Assembly: GCF_007845675.1 (NCBI RefSeq)
Contig: NZ_VOBR01000027.1
Span: 21,031-77,983 of the forward strand
Source of the DNA: Lentzea tibetensis
Lineage (GTDB): Bacteria > Actinomycetota > Actinomycetes > Mycobacteriales > Pseudonocardiaceae
Direction of reading: 5' to 3'
Length of the DNA stretch: 56,953 bases
Every line of letters begins with the position of its first letter. The first letter of the stretch is position 1. Of the stretch, positions 1-8,400 are shown one piece after another. The position numbers were made by a program, and so were the translations under genes. Under the pieces are notes generated by a model. That model searched no databases. It was not told the DNA's origin and was given only the letters and a program-made list of their open reading frames with translations.

Positions 1-538
1 CCCCGCGGCCGCGCCCCCCCCCCCCGCCCGGGGGGGTCGGGGCGCCCCCGCCGCTTCCGCGCAGGTACTCGCGTGCGCCCTGATCGCCGGCCGCGGACGC
101 CATGACTCCCGCGAAGTGGCCCCGTCCGATGAGGACCGGATGACCGGGCTCGCCGTCGTAGGTCGCACGGGCCAGTGCGTCCGGCGCCGCCAGCTCCGCG
201 AGCCGGGTGATCGCCTCGGCCGTGACGCCCGGTGTGTCGACCGGCAGCACGACCACCGCGTCCGCCGCGCCGACCGCGCGCAGCCCGACCCGCAGCGACG
301 AACCCATGCCGCTCGCCCAGTCCGGGTTGTCGACGAGCGTCACGCCGTCCAGCGCGGCTCGGGCGCGCACCTCGTCCGCGGCCGCGCCGAGCACCACGAC
401 CACCGGCTCCAGTCCGGCTCGGACGAGTGTTCTCGCGGCCGACTCGACGAAGAGGGAACCGTTGTGGGACACCAAAGCCTTCGGAGTGCCGAACCGGCGG
501 CCGGCCCCCGCGGCGAGCAGGAGGCCGGCCACGCGCAT
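1..538 (-). CDS. MocA/MobA-like nucleotidyltransferase, 3' end cut by window edge
   Basis: Reading leftwards from ATG at 538, the protein opens with the N-terminal signature LAAGAGRRFGTPK (residues about 8-20), the nucleotide-binding loop of MobA/MocA-like NTP transferases (NTP_transf_3). A VLPVDTPG motif (metal-binding Asp) and a DNPDWASGMGSSL motif follow, as in MocA, which cytidylylates molybdopterin for molybdenum hydroxylases. The LAAG...TPK form favours MocA-type over MobA (LAGG...DK), but the substrate is inferred. About 179 codons are present and no stop is reached. The last 15-20 codons read as Gly/Pro/Arg-rich filler from a G/C homopolymer-rich edge, so the true C-terminus is not visible. 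The start lies 10 bases after the GH105 stop with no good Shine-Dalgarno, so it may be translated by read-on. Confidence 0.8.
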   Translation of the reverse strand, partial: MRVAGLLLAAGAGRRFGTPKALVSHNGSLFVESAARTLVRAGLEPVVVVLGAAADEVRARAALDGVTLVDNPDWASGMGSSLRVGLRAVGAADAVVVLPVDTPGVTAEAITRLAELAAPDALARATYDGEPGHPVLIGRGHFAGVMASAAGDQGAREYLRGSGGGAPTPPGGGGGRGRG

Positions 539-548
539 GGTTCGCAAC

Positions 549-1745
549 CTATCCCACGAACCCGTTCCGGGCGCGGAGCTGCTCGTTCATGATCAGGAAC
601 GCGCCGAGCCCGTGGAAGTCGTTCACCGCGCGCGGGCGCTCGTAGTAGAACGGCAGATCGCCCACGTTGGTGCCGATGCAGATCTCGGCGAGGCTGGTCA
701 GCCCCTCACCGTCGAGCGACATCCGGTCCAGCACGCCCGCGTACCCCTTGCGCGCCACGCCGTTGTAGGACGGCGAGAGGTAGCCGCGCTGGATGCCGCG
801 CGAGATCGCGAACGCGTACATCGACGTGCACGACGTCTCGGTCCAGTTGGCCGAGTCGCCGCCCTTGTCGACGACCTGGAACCAGCGGCCGGTCGAGGCG
901 TCCTGGTGCTGCGCGATCCCGCGCACGAGCCTGCGCAGCACGTCGATCAGCTTCTGCCGGTCCGGGTGGTGGCCGGGCAGGTCCTCCAGCACTTCGATGA
1001 CCGTCATCGCGTACCAGCCCATCGCGCGGCCCCAGAAGTACGCGGACCGGCCGGTCTGCTTGTCCGACCACGGCGTCTGACGCGACTCGTCGAATGCGTG
1101 GTGGAACAGGCCGTTGGGGTTCTGCAGGTTGCGCGCGTAGACGAGGAGCTGCCGGACCGCCTCGGTGTACGCCCAGTGCTGCTCACCGAACGCGACGCCG
1201 TGCTTCATGATGAACGGCACCACCATGTAGACGCCGTCCGACCACAGTTGCCAGTCGCGGGTGCCGGACTCGGCGTGCCAGAACCCGCCCTCCTTGGTCC
1301 GCTTGTAGGTGTTCAGCTTCGCGCGGATCTGCTGGCTCGCCGTGCGGTAGCGGGCGTCACCGGTCTCGGAGTGCAGGATCGGGAACATCTGCCCCGAGCG
1401 CATCGCGTCGAGGTTGGTGAACGAGCGGTCCATCGTGCCGTCCGGCTTGACGAACCGGTCGTACCAGGCCTTGACGTAGTCGAGGTACGCCTTGTTGCCG
1501 GTGCGCTTGTAGACCAGGTACTGGCCGTACAGGAACAGGCCTCGGGTGTAGCCCCACCCGCCGAACGTCTCGGGCGTGTACCGCTTCATGGTCGACTCGA
1601 CCACCGCGACCGACCAGTCGGTGCGCTCCTTGGCCTCGATCTCGCGCTCGACGCCGGCGTGCGCCGTGCCGGTCGCTCCGAGACCCAGTGCGACACCTCC
1701 CGCGACGGCTCCGAGCTTGACGAAGTCGCGCCTGGACGTGGTCAT
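549..1745 (-). CDS. Tat-exported GH105/GH88-type unsaturated uronyl hydrolase (copy 1)
   Basis: The 398-residue protein begins with a twin-arginine signal (SRRDFVKLG, residues 4-12, cleavage after AHA about residue 30). The remainder aligns by eye with unsaturated rhamnogalacturonyl hydrolases (YteR type): GGWGYTRGL, TNLDAM (Asp about 113) and WSDGVYM (Asp about 170, the position of the catalytic acid in YteR). These enzymes hydrate and remove the 4,5-unsaturated galacturonyl residue left by pectin or rhamnogalacturonan lyases. Family members in Bacillus are cytoplasmic, so export is notable. A GAGAGGAG Shine-Dalgarno precedes the ATG. A second, Sec-exported paralogue lies at 38832-39974 with near-identical local motifs. 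It is downstream of and co-directional with the epoxide hydrolase gene, 69 bases away. Confidence 0.88.
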   Translation of the reverse strand: MTTSRRDFVKLGAVAGGVALGLGATGTAHAGVEREIEAKERTDWSVAVVESTMKRYTPETFGGWGYTRGLFLYGQYLVYKRTGNKAYLDYVKAWYDRFVKPDGTMDRSFTNLDAMRSGQMFPILHSETGDARYRTASQQIRAKLNTYKRTKEGGFWHAESGTRDWQLWSDGVYMVVPFIMKHGVAFGEQHWAYTEAVRQLLVYARNLQNPNGLFHHAFDESRQTPWSDKQTGRSAYFWGRAMGWYAMTVIEVLEDLPGHHPDRQKLIDVLRRLVRGIAQHQDASTGRWFQVVDKGGDSANWTETSCTSMYAFAISRGIQRGYLSPSYNGVARKGYAGVLDRMSLDGEGLTSLAEICIGTNVGDLPFYYERPRAVNDFHGLGAFLIMNEQLRARNGFVG

Positions 1746-1814
1746 GGTGCTCCTCTCGGGGATCTGCCCAAGGCGGCGGCACCACAGACCTAACCAGGCG
1801 CAAAGCTCCGATGT

Positions 1815-2639
1815 CTAGGCGAGATGTTCGAGCAAAAGGGTGCTCGTTGCCTCTGGAACCTCTTCAGGGATCCAATGTGTGACGTCTTCGATCATCTCGA
1901 ACCGGTAGGGCCCGGTGACCCAGTTCTCGGTGTCGAACGCGGCCGTCGAGCCGAACACGACGTCCTCGGTCGACCAGACGTACATGGTCTTGACGGTGAC
2001 CTTGTCCGCGACGCCGCCCGGCTTGCCCGCGCGGTACCAGTTGAGCGCGGCCGTCAGCGCGCCCGGCTCCTGCAGCCGCTGGACGTACTCGTCGACGTGC
2101 GACTGCCTGACCCGCCACTCGAACATCTGCCGCAGCGCGTGCGCGTTGTTCTCCAGCATCCGGCGCTCGGTGCTCTTCTCGCGCCACTCCGTCATGTAGC
2201 GGGAACGCAGCTGCTGGTCCTCGTCCGTCTGCAGGGCGTTCTTCAGTGCCCCAGGGTGCGGCGTCGACAGCACCGCGAGCGTGCGCAGCCGGTCCGGGTG
2301 GTCGATCGCGGTCCACCACGCGACCGCGCCACCCCAGTCGTGGCCGACGAGGTCGAACTCGCCCCAGCCGAGCTGGTCCGCGACGTCCAGCACGTCCTGC
2401 ACGAGCTGCGTCACGCCGTACTCGGCCGCGTGCTCCGGGCGCACGCCGGGGGAGTAGCCGCGCTGGTCGAACGCGACCGCGCGGTAGCCGTTCGAGCCCA
2501 GCACGCCGACCTGGTGCTCCCAGGCGAGCGCGGCCTCGGGGAAACCGTGCAGCAGCAGCACGGGCCGCCCGTCCTCGGGTCCGCTCGCGATGGCGTCGAA
2601 CGATCCGGCTTCGGTGGTGATGCTGAGCTGTTCGATCAC
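1815..2639 (-). CDS. epoxide-hydrolase-like alpha/beta hydrolase
   Basis: A 274-residue alpha/beta hydrolase. The oxyanion-hole motif HGFPE (about 31-35) and the nucleophile elbow GHDWGGAVAW (Asp about 101) are those of epoxide hydrolases and haloalkane dehalogenases, where Asp rather than Ser attacks the substrate. The C-terminal DVTHWIPEE supplies the His. The HGFP form and the Asp-Trp pair favour epoxide hydrolase. I place the start at GTG 2639, because the open frame further upstream encodes a basic stretch unlike the family. No signal peptide is seen, so it is probably cytoplasmic. Substrate unknown. Confidence 0.82.
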   Translation of the reverse strand: MIEQLSITTEAGSFDAIASGPEDGRPVLLLHGFPEAALAWEHQVGVLGSNGYRAVAFDQRGYSPGVRPEHAAEYGVTQLVQDVLDVADQLGWGEFDLVGHDWGGAVAWWTAIDHPDRLRTLAVLSTPHPGALKNALQTDEDQQLRSRYMTEWREKSTERRMLENNAHALRQMFEWRVRQSHVDEYVQRLQEPGALTAALNWYRAGKPGGVADKVTVKTMYVWSTEDVVFGSTAAFDTENWVTGPYRFEMIEDVTHWIPEEVPEATSTLLLEHLA

Positions 2640-2732
2640 ACTCGAACAGTAGTGGCCGGTCGCGACGAAGGGGCATCGCCTCCGGTGCCACCCGGAGGTT
2701 GAGGTCCGGACCCAAGTGAACGGCCGCGTCAA

Positions 2733-3218
2733 TCAGGATGATCGTGTGACAGTGACGGTGGCTTTCACCGTCACGCCGGCAGGCAGACTCACGATTCCAC
2801 TGGTGAAACCGTTCTGCTGCATCTTGTTGAGCGCCTCAGTCAGGACACCCGACGCTTGGCTGTCCGCCAGGTAGACGAATATCTGGTACTTGCCCGGTCC
2901 GCCGAGCGAGAACTCAGAACTCCAGTCGCCGCCGTCAGGTGACGGCAGGGCAACACGTTCCGACGGATACCAATCACCGATACCCGTGGTGCGGACGACC
3001 ACCCACAAGTCGCTCCCCAGGGGAATGTCCCTGGCGCGTCCACCGATCTTGTGGTCCGGGCCGACCAGCACTTCGTCCGATTTCGGGGTCGATATCGACG
3101 CCGATGCCGCGGTCAGTTTGCTGTAGAACTCCTTGCCCGGCTGGATCGCTGCGACCGCGAGCGCGAGTATCGATACGAAGAGACTCCAGCCTGCAATCCT
3201 GGTCGACGACGCGTTCAC
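2733..3218 (-). CDS. hypothetical membrane-anchored protein
   Basis: A 161-residue protein starting at GTG 3218 behind a close GGAGGT. Residues about 9-26 form one hydrophobic segment (WSLFVSILALAVAAI) that could be an uncleaved N-terminal anchor. The rest is soluble and beta-rich (IGGRARDIPLGSDLWVVV, GKYQIFVYLA, ending in a Val/Thr-rich strand), resembling a small Ig-like or carbohydrate-binding fold, but I do not recognise a family. It is followed on the same strand by the epoxide hydrolase gene after a 93-base gap. Function unknown. Confidence 0.6.
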   Translation of the reverse strand: MNASSTRIAGWSLFVSILALAVAAIQPGKEFYSKLTAASASISTPKSDEVLVGPDHKIGGRARDIPLGSDLWVVVRTTGIGDWYPSERVALPSPDGGDWSSEFSLGGPGKYQIFVYLADSQASGVLTEALNKMQQNGFTSGIVSLPAGVTVKATVTVTRSS

Positions 3219-3428
3219 GAGACCTCCAGCCTTGATGGCTTTGGTCGTACTTCGCCATCGGGCATCGGTTCCTTACACGACGACTGCGTGTCTGCCCGGA
3301 CGGAGCAGTACGCGCCGGTAAGGCACGGACAACCCGCGCGATTGGTCAACTATGTGCCGGGCGGTCCGCGTGAGTGTGATCTGCGTCGCACCGTTGATCC
3401 CCGCGCTTTCCCCGCACGAATATCTGGC

Positions 3429-4118
3429 GTGCATCCTCGCGTCGACGTGCTGACACCACAGGCCGATACGAAGGCAGTCGTGCTCGTGCTCCACGGCGGT
3501 CGCCAGGTCGGTCACGCGCCCGTGCGCCGGACCAACCTCGCGTACCTGCGGATGGTTCCGCTGGCGAAGGCGCTGCGCAGACCCGGCCTCGAGGTGCGGG
3601 TCACGCGCTACCGCAAGCGCGGCTGGAACGCGCCCGACCTGGACCCGGTGCGCGACGCCGAGTGGGCGCTCGACCGGATCGCCGAGCAGCACCCCGGCAA
3701 GCCCGTCGTGCTCGTCGGGCACTCGATGGGCGCGCGCACCGCGTTGCGCGTCGCGGCCCATCCGCAGGTGACGGCTGTGTGTGCGTTGGCGCCGTGGATC
3801 GAGCACGGTGAGCCGTACGAGCAGCTCGCCGGTCGCTCGCTGCTCATCGCCCACGGCGACCAGGAGCGGACGACCGACCCCGCACTGTCCTATCGGTACG
3901 CGACGCGGGCGAAGCAGGTCACCGAGCGGACCGCGCGGTTCTCCGTGCGGGGCGACGGGCACGCGATGCTCAGGCGCGCGGGTGACTGGACGCGGTTGGT
4001 CAGGGACTTCGTGTGGGGCGAGCTGGGGTTCGAACCGGTCGCACCGGACATCGCGAACGCCATGCGTGAGGCCTCCCCTCACGGACTCGACGTCCCACTC
4101 GGAGGAGCACGTGTCTGA
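3429..4118 (+). CDS. alpha/beta hydrolase, first gene of the lipid-modification operon
   Basis: From GTG 3429 (GTG 3447 is an equally possible in-frame start) the product is about 229 residues with a Ser hydrolase fold: LHGG oxyanion loop, GHSMGAR nucleophile elbow, AHGDQ acid and GDGHAML histidine. The frame stays open upstream to 3051, but the residues there are Arg-rich and unlike any hydrolase. The stop overlaps the next gene by 8 bases, so translation is coupled to the FAD oxidase. A lipase/esterase or thioesterase role fits the operon, but the substrate cannot be read from the sequence. Confidence 0.75.
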   Translation: MHPRVDVLTPQADTKAVVLVLHGGRQVGHAPVRRTNLAYLRMVPLAKALRRPGLEVRVTRYRKRGWNAPDLDPVRDAEWALDRIAEQHPGKPVVLVGHSMGARTALRVAAHPQVTAVCALAPWIEHGEPYEQLAGRSLLIAHGDQERTTDPALSYRYATRAKQVTERTARFSVRGDGHAMLRRAGDWTRLVRDFVWGELGFEPVAPDIANAMREASPHGLDVPLGGARV

Positions 4119-5367
4119 TCGCAGGGTCGCCGTGATCGGCAGCGGAGTCGCCGGGCTCACCGCCGCCTACCTGCTGCAACGCCAGTACGCCGTCACGCTG
4201 TTCGAGTCCGACGACCGGCTCGGCGGCCACGCGCACACCCACGAGCTGCCCACCGCGGACGGCGGCGTGGTCAACGTCGACAGCGGGTTCATCGTCCACA
4301 ACGAACGGACGTACCCGAACCTGATCAGACTGTTCCGCGAGCTGGGGGTGTCCACTCAGGACTCCGAGATGTCGATGAGCGTGCGCTGCGACGGGTGCGG
4401 GCTCGAGTACGCGGGTGCGCGGAAGCTGGCCGGTCTGTTCGCCCGGCCCGCCAACGCGGCCAACCCGCGCTACCTGCGGATGCTCGCCGAGGTCACCCGG
4501 TTCCACCGGCACGCGCGGCGGGTGCTGGAGCAGCCCGGTGCGCACGACGCCACGCTCGGCGCGTTCCTCGCGATCGGCGGGTACTCGCGGTACTTCGTCG
4601 ACCACTTCATCATCCCGGTGGTGAGCGCCGTGTGGTCGTCCGGCGCCGAGCTGAGCGGGCAGTACCCGGCGCGCTACCTGTTCGAGTTCCTCGCCAACCA
4701 CGGCATGCTGTCGATCGGTGGCACGCCGCAGTGGAAGACCGTCGTCGGGGGCAGTCGCTCGTACGTCGAGCGCGCGGTGAAGAACCTGACCGCGGTGCAC
4801 GTGTCGACGCCGATCCGGTCGGTGTCGCGTGGTGCCGACTCCGTCGAGCTGCGTGACGACGCCGGCCAGGTGCACGTGGTGGACAAGGTCGTCATCGCGA
4901 CGCACCCCGACCAGGCGCTGCGGATGCTGGCCGATCCGACGCCGGAGGAGAAGGACGTGCTCAGCGCGTTCCGCTACTCCCGCAACGAGACCCGGCTGCA
5001 CACCGACCCGTCCGTCCTGCCGCGCGCGGCCGGTGCGCGGGCGTCGTGGAACCTGCTGAAGCGCGGGTGCGGCGACAACGGGCCGGTGCTCGTCAGCTAC
5101 GACATGAACCGGCTGATGCGGCTCACCGAGCCGCTCGACTACGTCGTCACGCTGAACGCGCACGAAGTGCCGGCGGAGCGCACGCTCGCCACGATGGTCT
5201 ACGAGCATCCCGTCTACACGCCGGAATCCGTTGCGGCACAACGGCGACTGCCCTCGCTGTTGTCGTCCTCGACCGCGTTCGCCGGTGCCTACCACGGGTG
5301 GGGGTTCCACGAGGACGGCTGCGCATCAGGAGTGCGCGCCGCGCAGCACTTCGGAGTCTCCTGGTGA
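4111..5367 (+). CDS. FAD-dependent amine-oxidase-type oxidoreductase (Rv0449c-like)
   Basis: The 418-residue product starts at GTG 4111 with GGAGGA at 4101-4106. Its N-terminus VAVIGSGVAGLTAAYLL is a Rossmann FAD-binding motif, followed by the amine-oxidase FAD-contact motif DRLGGHAHT and VDSGFIVHNERTYPNL. It resembles the flavoproteins found beside DUF1365 and Cfa proteins across bacteria, including Rv0449c in the mycobacterial sigK locus. It presumably oxidises or desaturates a lipid acyl chain, though the reaction is not established. It overlaps the upstream hydrolase by 8 bases, and the downstream DUF1365 gene through TGATG. Confidence 0.87.
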   Translation: MSDRRVAVIGSGVAGLTAAYLLQRQYAVTLFESDDRLGGHAHTHELPTADGGVVNVDSGFIVHNERTYPNLIRLFRELGVSTQDSEMSMSVRCDGCGLEYAGARKLAGLFARPANAANPRYLRMLAEVTRFHRHARRVLEQPGAHDATLGAFLAIGGYSRYFVDHFIIPVVSAVWSSGAELSGQYPARYLFEFLANHGMLSIGGTPQWKTVVGGSRSYVERAVKNLTAVHVSTPIRSVSRGADSVELRDDAGQVHVVDKVVIATHPDQALRMLADPTPEEKDVLSAFRYSRNETRLHTDPSVLPRAAGARASWNLLKRGCGDNGPVLVSYDMNRLMRLTEPLDYVVTLNAHEVPAERTLATMVYEHPVYTPESVAAQRRLPSLLSSSTAFAGAYHGWGFHEDGCASGVRAAQHFGVSW

Positions 5368-6074
5368 TGCGGCCCGAAATGCTCTACGACGTGGAGATCA
5401 GCCACGCCAGGCGGGAGCGCATCGATCGCGCGTTCAGCCATCGGGCGTACCTGTGGCTGGTCGACCTGGACCGGCTGCCGCGGTTGCCGTGGTGGCTCAG
5501 GCCGTTCGCCCGCTTCGACTCGCGCGATCACTTCGGCTCGCCGTCGCGGTCCATCCGGGAGAACCTGGACGAGTGGCTGCGAGGTCACGGCATCGACCTG
5601 GGTGGCGGGCAGGTGCTGATGCTCGCCAACGCCCGCGTGCTCGGCCACGTGTTCAACCCGATCACCGTCTACTGGTGCCACGACGCGTCCGGCGCGCTGG
5701 CGTGCGTGGTCGCCGAGGTGCACAACACCTACGGCGAGCGGCACAGCTACCTGCTGCACCCGGACGACTCCGGACGAGCCCGAGTGGACAAGGCGTTCTA
5801 CGTCTCGCCGTTCCTCGATCTCGGCGGTCACTACGTGATGAGACTGCCGAAGCCGGGAAACCAACTTTCCGTGACCATCGCGTTGCGCCAGAACGGAAAG
5901 ACGCCCTTCAGTGCGAGCATGCGGGGGACCGGCCGGCCGGCCACCCCGCGCGAACTGGTGCGCCTGCTCGTGCGCATGCCGTTGATGACCCACCGCGTGT
6001 CCGCGTTGATCCGCCGTCACGGCATCGCGCTGTTCCTGAGGCGCCTGCCGATCACGTCGAGGAGTAGTCAGTGA
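5367..6074 (+). CDS. DUF1365 family protein (Rv0448c-like)
   Basis: A 235-residue DUF1365 protein, with start ATG 5367 sharing a base with the preceding TGA. Recognisable family segments are SHRAYLWLVDLDRLP, LANARVLGHVFNPITVYWC, AEVHNTYGERHSYLL and DKAFYVSPFLDLGGHY. No catalytic mechanism is known for the family. Its near-invariant neighbours are an FAD amine oxidase and a Cfa-type methyltransferase, as here, which implies a shared lipid-modification pathway. The 3' end overlaps the next gene by GTGA. Confidence 0.9.
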   Translation: MRPEMLYDVEISHARRERIDRAFSHRAYLWLVDLDRLPRLPWWLRPFARFDSRDHFGSPSRSIRENLDEWLRGHGIDLGGGQVLMLANARVLGHVFNPITVYWCHDASGALACVVAEVHNTYGERHSYLLHPDDSGRARVDKAFYVSPFLDLGGHYVMRLPKPGNQLSVTIALRQNGKTPFSASMRGTGRPATPRELVRLLVRMPLMTHRVSALIRRHGIALFLRRLPITSRSSQ

Positions 6075-7285
6075 GTACGCTCTCGCTTCCCGTTCCCAAC
6101 CAGGGGATCTGGCCTGGGCTGCACGCCGCGCCGCGCTCGCCGATGCGGGCCCGCATCGCCGCATCGCTGTTCCGCAAGGCTGTGCGCACCCTGCCGGTGT
6201 CGATCGTGCTGCCGGACGGGCGGAGAATGGGCGCCGGTGGCCCGATCATGCACCTGCACCGCCCGGCCGCGTTCTTCCACCGCCTCGGTGCCGACGCCAA
6301 GATCGGCTTCGGCGAGGCGTACATGGTCGGCGACTGGTCGTCGTCCGAACTGGCCGACGTGCTGTCCGCGTTCGCCGCGCGGCTGACGACGCTGGTGCCG
6401 CCGAAGCTGCAACTGCTGCGCCGCTGGGTCGACCGCAGGCACCCGTCGACCGACCGCAACGACGTGACCGGCTCGCGCAGCAACATCCAGCGGCACTACG
6501 ACCTGTCGAACGAGCTGTTCGCGTCGTTCCTCGACGAGACCATGACCTACTCGTCCGCCTGGTTCGACGGCGTCATGGATCTCCGCTCGGCTCAGCTGCG
6601 CAAGATCGACGGCGTGCTGGACTACGCGGGCGTCCGGGCGGGGTCTCGGGTGCTGGAGATCGGCACGGGCTGGGGAGCGCTCGCGATCCGGGCCGCTCAG
6701 CGCGGCGCCACTGTCACCTCGCTGACCATCTCAGCGGAGCAGCGCAAGCTCGCCCAGGAGCGGATCCACGCGGCCGGCCTGTCCGACCGGGTCTCCGTGG
6801 AGCTGCGCGACTACCGCGAGGAACGCGGTGTGTACGACGCCGTGGTGAGCGTGGAGATGATCGAGGCCGTCGGCCGCGAGTACTGGCCCGCGTACTTCTC
6901 GATGCTGCACCGCGTGCTGGAACCGGGCGGCCGCGTCGGCCTCCAGGCGATCACCATGCCGCACGACCGCATGCTCGCCAGCGCGTCCAGCTACACCTGG
7001 ATCCACAAGTACATCTTCCCGGGCGGCCTGATCCCGTCCGTCCGCGCGATCGAACAGAACGTTCATTCCACATCGCTGCGAATTTCTTCGTCTCGCGAGT
7101 TCGGCCAGGACTACGCCGAGACCCTGCGACGGTGGCGGTCGACCTTCCTCGGGCGATGGGACGAGATCGCCTCGCTGGGCTTCGACGACACCTTCCGCCG
7201 CATGTGGGAGTTCTACCTGGCCTACTCCGAAGCCGGGTTCCGAGTCGGCTATCTGGGCGTACGCCAGTTCGCAATCGTCAAGTGA
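6071..7285 (+). CDS. ufaA1: cyclopropane-fatty-acyl-phospholipid synthase family methyltransferase (UfaA1-like)
   Basis: The 404-residue protein starts at GTG 6071, overlapping the DUF1365 stop. It has an N-terminal lipid-binding region and a SAM-binding methyltransferase domain: VLEIGTGWGALAIRAA (motif I), ITISAEQ, VSVEMIEAVG and the Cfa hallmark YIFPGGLIPS. Such enzymes transfer a methylene or methyl group from SAM to the double bond of phospholipid acyl chains. The gene order FAD oxidase-DUF1365-Cfa matches Rv0449c-Rv0448c-Rv0447c (ufaA1), so a modified or branched fatty acid rather than simple cyclopropanation is possible. The symbol is by analogy. Confidence 0.88.
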   Translation: MSTLSLPVPNQGIWPGLHAAPRSPMRARIAASLFRKAVRTLPVSIVLPDGRRMGAGGPIMHLHRPAAFFHRLGADAKIGFGEAYMVGDWSSSELADVLSAFAARLTTLVPPKLQLLRRWVDRRHPSTDRNDVTGSRSNIQRHYDLSNELFASFLDETMTYSSAWFDGVMDLRSAQLRKIDGVLDYAGVRAGSRVLEIGTGWGALAIRAAQRGATVTSLTISAEQRKLAQERIHAAGLSDRVSVELRDYREERGVYDAVVSVEMIEAVGREYWPAYFSMLHRVLEPGGRVGLQAITMPHDRMLASASSYTWIHKYIFPGGLIPSVRAIEQNVHSTSLRISSSREFGQDYAETLRRWRSTFLGRWDEIASLGFDDTFRRMWEFYLAYSEAGFRVGYLGVRQFAIVK

Positions 7286-7310
7286 CTAGGCCGTTGGGAG
7301 CACGTCTTAG

Positions 7311-7342
7311 CCCGGACGGGTGCCGATCGCCCCACGTCCGGG
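7311..7342 (+). terminator. possible terminator hairpin after the lipid operon
   Basis: An 8-bp inverted repeat CCCGGACG / CGTCCGGG with a 16-base loop lies 25 bases after the Cfa stop. It has no T-run, which is common for actinobacterial terminators. It is modest, so this call is tentative. Confidence 0.4.
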
Positions 7343-7429
7343 AGGTTCGTGGTCCTCTTGTCAGGTAGCGGTATCAGATGGCTCGCTGCGGCCTCTTCTC
7401 CAGTGAAGCCCAACGTGACGCTGATGGTG

Positions 7430-7436
7430 AGGAGGT
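7430..7436 (+). promoter_or_regulatory. Shine-Dalgarno that decides the sigma-factor start
   Basis: AGGAGGT, 7 bases before ATG 7444, points to 7444 as the start of the sigma factor rather than the upstream in-frame ATG at 7378, which has no ribosome binding site. Confidence 0.75.
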
Positions 7437-7443
7437 CGCCGGG

Positions 7444-8109
7444 ATGGTCCAACCCACAGCCGTGCGAACCGGTGGCGGTGTCGGAGTCCTCGATGTCCCT
7501 ACTGTTCCCATGCGCAGGCGGGTTCGGCCGGTGGTCTCCAACCAGTGGCTGGCGGAGGCCGAGTTCACCGATCTCGTCGACGCCGCCCTCGACGGGGACA
7601 GACGCGCGGTCGAGCACCTGCTGGCGCGAATCCAACCCCTGATCGTGCGCTACTGCCGCGCACGCGTCGGGTCACGGGAACGCACCCTGGTCTCGGCCGA
7701 GGACATCGCCCAAGAGGTCTGCCTCGCCGTGCTCGGCGCGCTGGCCAAGTACCGCTACGAGCCCCAGTCGTTCCTCGCGTTCGTGTACGGCATCGCCGCT
7801 CACAAGGTCGCCGACGCTCGGCGGCGCGCTGTTCGGTCTCGTGCCGAGGTCATGCCCGAGTTGCCCGACTGTCCTGCCTTGGAGGACGGGCCTGAGCAGC
7901 GGGCCATGAACGGTGAGATGTTGCAGCAGGTTGTTCGGTTGCTCCACAAGTTGCCGAATCGGCAGCGGGAGATCCTGGTGTTGCGGGTCGCCGTTGGGTT
8001 GTCGGCTGAGGAGACTGCGCTTGCTGTGCACTCCACTCCTGGGGCTGTGCGGGTTGCTCAGCATCGGGCGTTGGCCAAGATGCGGGAGATGTTGGCTGAG
8101 GAGTCCTGA
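7444..8109 (+). CDS. shbA: ECF-type RNA polymerase sigma factor, ShbA/SigD group
   Basis: A 221-residue sigma-70 family protein. Region 2 is seen as LIVRYCRARVGSRE...SAEDIAQEVCLAV and FLAFVYGIAAHKVADARRRA. Region 4 is LPNRQREILVLRVAVGLSAEETA...STPGAVRVAQHRAL. The combination RYCRxRVG plus FVYGIAAHKVADA is typical of SigD of mycobacteria and ShbA of streptomycetes, where ShbA drives transcription of the principal sigma gene. No anti-sigma gene is adjacent. Codons in the last third (from about 7880) use T-ending third positions far more than neighbours, sliding into the unusual GT-rich DNA that follows. Confidence 0.85.
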   Translation: MVQPTAVRTGGGVGVLDVPTVPMRRRVRPVVSNQWLAEAEFTDLVDAALDGDRRAVEHLLARIQPLIVRYCRARVGSRERTLVSAEDIAQEVCLAVLGALAKYRYEPQSFLAFVYGIAAHKVADARRRAVRSRAEVMPELPDCPALEDGPEQRAMNGEMLQQVVRLLHKLPNRQREILVLRVAVGLSAEETALAVHSTPGAVRVAQHRALAKMREMLAEES

Positions 8110-8164
8110 GCTGTTGGGTGTTGGGTTTCGGGCTTGGGTTTTCGGGCTTGGGTTTTCGCGGTGT

Positions 8165-8297
8165 GGGGTGGGGAGGTCCTCGCTGATCACCTCACGGTCG
8201 CCATATTTTCAGGTCGGGGTCAAGACAAAAAGACGTCTTGACCCCGACCTGAAAATATGGCAAGGCTGCGCCTGATCAGCGAGGACCTCCCCACCCC
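8165..8297. repeat. nested double palindrome (133 bp)
   Basis: Outer arms of 25 bases (8165-8189 and 8273-8297) are perfect inverse complements. Inner arms of 26 bases (8201-8226 and 8235-8260) are also perfect and enclose the 8-base loop AAAAAGAC. Only 11-12 base spacers separate inner from outer arms. The inner arm contains AT-rich CCATATTTTC, unusual for this genome. It could be a REP/MITE-like element or a remnant of a mobile element. A terminator alone would not need two long perfect stems. Confidence 0.9.
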
Positions 8298-8400
8298 CTG
8301 CCCTCCGGGAAAGTTTGTTCTGATCATTTGGCTGCCGGTTTGTGCTCGGGGGCCGCGCCCGTTCGGCAATGCGGGGGTTGGCAGTGCGGCGGGCGCTCCT

